Shown: positions 50,029-53,815 of the stretch, piece by piece | Numbering within the stretch: the first letter of the stretch is position 1 | Layout: the number at the start of each line of letters is the position of its first letter | IMG/VR virus record: IMGVR_UViG_3300044715_000434 | Coordinates: 1 to 53,815 of that record | DNA from: a virus | Direction: 5' to 3' (one strand) | Length of the DNA: 53,815 bases | Translations under genes and position numbers: made by a program | Notes under the pieces: model-generated | Database searches by the model: none | What the model saw: the letters and a program-made list of their open reading frames with translations, nothing else | Told to the model about the DNA's origin: nothing

Positions 50029-50589
50029 TTAAGCTGAGTATGCGCCAACAATTGAAGATTGAACAGAGATTGTTAATTTCGCTGTCATTGCATCGGTCAA
50101 GCTAGGGGTTACTTCTAAGGCTTCTAATTTACCCAAGAAATAATAGCAAGAGTTCGGTGTACCGCCAAAACCATCCTTAAGGTCAACAGCGCCTGCAGTT
50201 AAGGCAGGAGCTTTAGATAATAAAGCAAATCTAAACAAATAAATTTTCTTATTAGAAACTTTAACTGCGCCTCCAGTTCCGGTAACAACGTTACCAGCCC
50301 ATTCTGAAGGTACATAGTTTAATGTAATCTCCATTTGCGGTGCATCAGCTTGGCCTTGGATTTGGAAAGAAGTTTCTGAACCGTATTCAGGAACTTTTAC
50401 AATGTTAGCTGGAGTACCAATAGCTGGAAACTCCTTAATATTACGAATTTCAACAAAATCAGATGCAACAGCAAAGGCAGTAGGATTACCATCTACGGAA
50501 GGCAATGCTGTCGTATCTTTAGGCGCGATTGTCATGCACAAGTTTGTGAACATTGCGCTACTAATCGAACTAATATGGTTAATAGCCAT
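50029..50589 (-). CDS. Major tail tube protein, paralog 1
   Basis: 186 residues, beta-rich, with IKEFPAIGTPANIVKVP, QIQGQADAPQMEITLNYVP, YLFRFALLS and YYFLGKLEALEVTPSLTDA. Position after the tail terminator and before chaperones and tape measure is that of the major tail protein. AAGGA precedes ATG 50589. Forms hexameric rings stacked around the tape measure. Confidence 0.82.
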   Translation of the reverse strand: MAINHISSISSAMFTNLCMTIAPKDTTALPSVDGNPTAFAVASDFVEIRNIKEFPAIGTPANIVKVPEYGSETSFQIQGQADAPQMEITLNYVPSEWAGNVVTGTGGAVKVSNKKIYLFRFALLSKAPALTAGAVDLKDGFGGTPNSCYYFLGKLEALEVTPSLTDAMTAKLTISVQSSIVGAYSA

Positions 50590-50598
50590 TTTTATTCC

Positions 50599-51003
50599 TT
50601 AACAAAAGTAGTTAAACGTGATAGAGTAAGTGACTCTATATAGTGAGGGATTGTCCTTGTCGATCCCGTTAGGACTAATTGAACTGAACCCAAATTGAGT
50701 TTGAGCAGTATCAGTTAAATGGGTTATCGCCTTATTCACTAAATAGGAATCTAATGCGTCTGCAATCTCGAAAGCACGTCTTGTGCCTCCTCCGGCAGGT
50801 ATAAAAATATCAATCATGAGGATACCTTTAGTAGAGGTACGGTTTATGCCGTAACCGCTAGGTATCACAGAGACTCGGATAAATTCCTTGCCACTATTCA
50901 CAGTTATATAGTTCGATGGGAATGTCTTTATATTCTCTGCCACCCATGCAGAAGTAGCAAATACACTAAATATATCTCTCTCAACACCTACGAATTTTCC
51001 CAT
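50599..51003 (-). CDS. Tail terminator-like protein
   Basis: 134 residues. VERDIFSVFATSAWVAENIK, IDIFIPAGGGTRRAFEIADA then DALDSYLVNKAI and a strand-rich end (SLYRVTYSITFNYFC): the alpha/beta pattern of tail terminators of the lambda gpU/DUF4128 kind. It caps the tail tube and joins it to the neck. GAGG precedes the start. Confidence 0.65.
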   Translation of the reverse strand: MGKFVGVERDIFSVFATSAWVAENIKTFPSNYITVNSGKEFIRVSVIPSGYGINRTSTKGILMIDIFIPAGGGTRRAFEIADALDSYLVNKAITHLTDTAQTQFGFSSISPNGIDKDNPSLYRVTYSITFNYFC

Positions 51004-51344
51004 TATAATGACCTCGTAAGTTCTAATATACTTGTGTATGTATTTGAGATGATTGTAGCACTAATCGTCCATTCCACGCCGTCATTCACAACAGTAGAAA
51101 AGAGAGACAAATCACCAACATCCTTGTTCTTAATTAAGATTTGTAAGGATTCAGAGTCTTTTGTCTTTCTGGTTTTCACGGGAATAGCTTTTACAATAAC
51201 ACTACTTGAGGCAGTAGTGTCTACAGTACCAGTGCTAAAATCAAATTCTTTTGTGGCACTCATGAACGTCATTGACACAGCTAAATCCTTAGCCATGTTA
51301 AATGCCAATGTCAACTGGTTTCCAATAAGTCCTTTGTAGGCCAT
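51003..51344 (-). CDS. Head-tail joining (stopper/neck) protein
   Basis: 113 residues, mostly beta-strands (SVIVKAIPVKTRKTKDSESL; QILIKNKDVGDLSLFSTVVN). Position between connector adaptor and tail terminator is that of the stopper. It shares a base with both neighbours. Assigned by order and size, as sequence motifs are weak. Confidence 0.55.
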   Translation of the reverse strand: MAYKGLIGNQLTLAFNMAKDLAVSMTFMSATKEFDFSTGTVDTTASSSVIVKAIPVKTRKTKDSESLQILIKNKDVGDLSLFSTVVNDGVEWTISATIISNTYTSILELTRSL

Positions 51345-51820
51345 TAGTTAGCCCTCCACCATGTTCTTGCACCACTATTAGTTAATAAAGGTTTGATATA
51401 GCTCTTTACAATACGTGGTATTTTGTTAGCAGGCATTACTGTCTGTAAACTAATATCACCTAAATTAAGATTCTTTACCATACCTGTATCATCAAATAGG
51501 CCATCATTGTTTAAAAGATGATATGCAAGCTCATAGGTAGCGATTGTTATTCTCAATGGAATACCAGATAACTCTACCATAGTACCTTGTTTAGGATCGA
51601 AGTATTCTGCATCTTTTCGAGGGAATGCCAAACTTTGAGAAGGGTCATAAATGACTCCGATCCATACCAATTCATCGAGAATAGCTGTGGCTGTACATAA
51701 TGCTTGCTCTTTTTGAGTATCAGCAGCATCAAGCCAAGCAGCCACGTCTAACTTGTTTTCAAAATAAGTATCGGCCTCTGTCAAATTAGCATAAGAATTA
51801 ACACCTTTAACGAGTGCCAT
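51344..51820 (-). CDS. Head-tail connector (adaptor, gp6/DnaT-like)
   Basis: 158 residues. YANLTEADTYFENKLDVAAW, then AALCTATAILDELVWIG-type helix, LAFPRKDAEYFDPKQG and IATYELAYHLLN: the standard pattern of connector adaptors often labelled DnaT-like. It docks under the portal. AAGGAG precedes ATG 51820. Confidence 0.75.
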   Translation of the reverse strand: MALVKGVNSYANLTEADTYFENKLDVAAWLDAADTQKEQALCTATAILDELVWIGVIYDPSQSLAFPRKDAEYFDPKQGTMVELSGIPLRITIATYELAYHLLNNDGLFDDTGMVKNLNLGDISLQTVMPANKIPRIVKSYIKPLLTNSGARTWWRAN

Positions 51821-51830
51821 AACCTACTCC

Positions 51831-53051
51831 TTAAGAATGGAATACAGGCAAGATACCTAATGATAAAGCTGATTGTGCTTTACGTTTCCAAGCACCTTGT
51901 ACACTTGCACGGTTACCTGAAGTAACACCAGTAGCAGCAACAGTTGCGCCAGCAGCACGGAATTGAGAGTAATCAGAATCACTTGGGAATTTAGTTACGT
52001 CACCATTCCAATCATAACCAGCAGGTGCTAATACATAGCCCCAACGTGACCAGACAGAAGTAACACCACCACCTTTGTATTTGTTAGCATCACGATAAAC
52101 TTCAGTTGAATCAGGCACTGCCAATGATTCCATTGCAATTGCACCAGGCAAAATAATGAATGAAGTTTTAGTACCTGTAATGTCAACGCCAGCACCTAAG
52201 TTAAGTGCAGTCAATTCATCAGTGCTTAAAGATTGGTTAGCACGTGTAACAATCAAACGGAATTTACCGTTAAAGATTGTTTGGAAATTCATATTACCTT
52301 CAGTAATAGTAATTTCATCAACAAAATTAGCTGAACGGAAAGACGCTAATACTTCAGGAGACACAGCTAAGTATGCCCATTCTGGTTCGTAGTCTTTGAA
52401 AGCTTGACCAAATGCATTTAAAAGGCTTTCTGCACGTGATGCACCTTGGTATGCATAGTTAGCAACACCAGCAGGTGATACACCATTAGCACTAACAATT
52501 TTACCAGTAGAACCTAAGTCAACGTAGAAACCATTATTCATACTTGTAGGATCGTTAGTAAAGGTTTGACCGCCTAAGCCGCCTGTACCAGTACCTAACA
52601 AAGCTTCAGAAATAGCAACACCTTTCAATACAGAAAGAATTGCAGTGTGTTCGTCTTGCGCACGAGTTTCGCCAAAGTCACGACCAATTTTAGCTAAGCC
52701 ATCTTGACGTGTAACTACTTCAGTCATGTTGACTTTTTCAGCACCATGAGTACGAACAGTTTTAATGTAAGTACTAAATTCTGATTGATAGTTAGTTTTA
52801 GAACCGTCAGTAGCATCTGTTAAAGACGCAATGTTGACAGTTGGATTCAAAGGTTTTAACCAACGCATTTGACCAATAAAGGTTTCTGTGTTAGTATCAA
52901 TTTGTGGGTTGCTAGATGTGATTCCAGTACCAGAAAGTTTACGAGCACTGGTGTAAGCTTCATCGCTATAAGCACCAATAGCTTCTTGTAATACATAATT
53001 GTTATTATTACCAGATGTTCCGCTGGTATAGTTAACGCTTGTTGCAGCCAT
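51831..53051 (-). CDS. Major capsid protein (HK97-like)
   Basis: 406 residues, with a disordered N-arm (NYTSGTSGNNNNYVL), then TKTVRTHGAEKVNMTEVVTR-type spine segment, AYLAVSPEVLASFRSANFVD and WGYVLAPAGYDWNGDV near the end, as in HK97-fold capsid proteins. Position after the scaffold and before the connector agrees. AAGGA precedes ATG 53051. No protease gene is visible in this part of the window. Confidence 0.88.
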   Translation of the reverse strand: MAATSVNYTSGTSGNNNNYVLQEAIGAYSDEAYTSARKLSGTGITSSNPQIDTNTETFIGQMRWLKPLNPTVNIASLTDATDGSKTNYQSEFSTYIKTVRTHGAEKVNMTEVVTRQDGLAKIGRDFGETRAQDEHTAILSVLKGVAISEALLGTGTGGLGGQTFTNDPTSMNNGFYVDLGSTGKIVSANGVSPAGVANYAYQGASRAESLLNAFGQAFKDYEPEWAYLAVSPEVLASFRSANFVDEITITEGNMNFQTIFNGKFRLIVTRANQSLSTDELTALNLGAGVDITGTKTSFIILPGAIAMESLAVPDSTEVYRDANKYKGGGVTSVWSRWGYVLAPAGYDWNGDVTKFPSDSDYSQFRAAGATVAATGVTSGNRASVQGAWKRKAQSALSLGILPVFHS

Positions 53052-53070
53052 TTTTTAATTCCTTAGTAGA

Positions 53071-53718
53071 TTATTGGCGTAGTTTTCCTTCCGCCGCAAG
53101 TTTTAGTACCTCTTCCTGAGACATATGAAATATTGATTTCGGCTTTGTGTCAGTAGAAGGCGTAGTACTAGATGAAGTGCTACCTGCACCTGATGATGCT
53201 TTTGGTTTAAACAAGAAAGAATTATCGTCGTTTTCAGAAAATTGTTTTACAAACGTTCTAAGATCAGCACCACTCTTGTGAATCCAGACACCTTGTTCAT
53301 TTTGTACAAGTTGACTAGCTATATCCATATAGGCCATGTCTCGAGCTTTATCATTTCTAAGCGTATAACTTGCTAATACAGATTTAATTTCTGCATCACG
53401 AGCAAGCTCTATGTTACGCTTTGTTACAGCCTCTAATTTTGCATTAGCTTCTGCCAACTGAAGTTCATAAGCTTCTTTGTGTTTTCCTTCTTCTTGTAAA
53501 CGTGCTATATTAGCTTCTTTTTCTTTCTGTTCATACTCTGCTGCTTTTCTTAAAGCTTCGTCACGCTCTTTATACGCGTTATCGAGTTTCGATTTGATAG
53601 GCTTAAGTGCTTCTTGGATCTTGCTGTCCACGTCATCCACAGGAGGAGTGGTAGTAGTACTATCCGGAGCAGGAGTATTAGTTTCTTGTGTTTTTGTTTC
53701 ATCAGTTTCGGTAGACAT
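53071..53718 (-). CDS. Scaffolding protein
   Basis: 215 residues. Thr/Pro-rich acidic start (ETKTQETNTPAPDSTTTTPP), a long charged coiled coil (KSKLDNAYKERDEALRKAAE ... RLQEEGKHKEAYELQLAEAN), a linker rich in Ser/Thr/Gly and a basic capsid-binding end (MSQEEVLKLAAEGKLRQ). This is the layout of head scaffolds. First gene after the promoter at 53800. AAGGA precedes ATG 53718. Confidence 0.85.
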   Translation of the reverse strand: MSTETDETKTQETNTPAPDSTTTTPPVDDVDSKIQEALKPIKSKLDNAYKERDEALRKAAEYEQKEKEANIARLQEEGKHKEAYELQLAEANAKLEAVTKRNIELARDAEIKSVLASYTLRNDKARDMAYMDIASQLVQNEQGVWIHKSGADLRTFVKQFSENDDNSFLFKPKASSGAGSTSSSTTPSTDTKPKSIFHMSQEEVLKLAAEGKLRQ

Positions 53719-53799
53719 TTGTTTATTTCCTTGAGTACAACTCGTTTATATATTACAGATACAATCTATAATGATGGAATCTCTAAATTTCTATATTTA

Positions 53800-53815
53800 G
53801 GGTTAATTTAACGGG
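53800..53815 (-). promoter_or_regulatory. Putative phage RNA polymerase promoter, copy 6 (late operon)
   Basis: Minus strand CCCGTTAAATTAACCC at the right edge, upstream of the scaffold gene and the only repeat copy in the 28 kb of virion genes. A hairpin CTAAAT/ATTTAG (53783-53800) begins at its downstream edge. Confidence 0.75.

Noticed and set aside
1-53815. CRISPR arrays, insertion sequences, integrase or repressor genes
   Set aside because: No regular repeat-spacer pattern, transposase, integrase or CI-like repressor seen; the repeats present are promoter and leader elements.

Overview
The window is most of the genome of a lytic-type tailed bacteriophage with low G+C. Every convincing gene is on the minus strand, so transcription runs from high to low coordinates. 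The virion genes are those of a long non-contractile (siphovirus-like) tail: an HK97-type capsid protein, two paralogous tail-tube proteins, a lambda G/GT-type frameshifted chaperone, a 3315-residue tape measure and a J-like tip protein, with no sheath gene. Replication and transcription are T7-like: single-subunit RNA polymerase, PolA-family DNA polymerase, primase-helicase, gp2.5-like SSB, ligase and 5'-3' exonuclease. The host cannot be named from the sequence. The terminase large-subunit gene runs off the left edge and the right edge begins at the promoter of the scaffold gene. The missing part (second terminase exon, portal, probably a head maturation gene) would join the two ends of a circularly permuted map.

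Layout in transcription order. 53815-47960: scaffold, capsid, connector and neck proteins, tail tube and tail chaperones. 47945-26063: tape measure, minor tail proteins, tip protein, tail fibre, fibre accessory protein, holin-like protein and PhoH, closed by a UUCG-loop terminator at 26025-26052. 26021-25336: a GNAT-like gene followed by an anomalous GC-rich stretch. 25335-17447: many small unknown proteins, the RNA polymerase, an endolysin candidate and small membrane proteins. 17445-4201: SSB, gp1.7-like protein, DNA polymerase, MazG-like protein, exonuclease, GIY-YIG-like protein, primase-helicase, NrdB, NrdA, ligase, polynucleotide kinase and a run of small proteins, ending in a second GC-rich stretch. 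4200-1628: short accessory genes (HIRAN protein, small repeat-domain proteins, AP2-like proteins). 1626-1: terminase small subunit, then the large subunit, whose gene is interrupted by a group I intron carrying an HNH endonuclease gene.

The regulatory plan can largely be read by eye. Six near-identical 16-17 bp copies of CCCGTTAAATTAACCC (minus strand) lie at transcription-unit boundaries (1528, 1610, 4184, 17429, 25320, 53800). They are the best candidates for promoters of the phage RNA polymerase. Several are followed at once by a small hairpin that would lie at the RNA 5' end. Intrinsic terminators, many with a TTCG tetraloop, separate gene blocks. A second repeated leader element lies before three genes at 24.0-25.3 kb and forms a hairpin with an ATG in its loop.

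The observations most worth follow-up are: the intron in terL; the promoter family; two GC-rich islands at operon ends; the repeated hairpin leaders; a secreted-protein gene whose ATG appears to be missing; the G GGA AAG frameshift; the very large tape measure paired with duplicated tube proteins; and a tip protein with about five tandem repeats.
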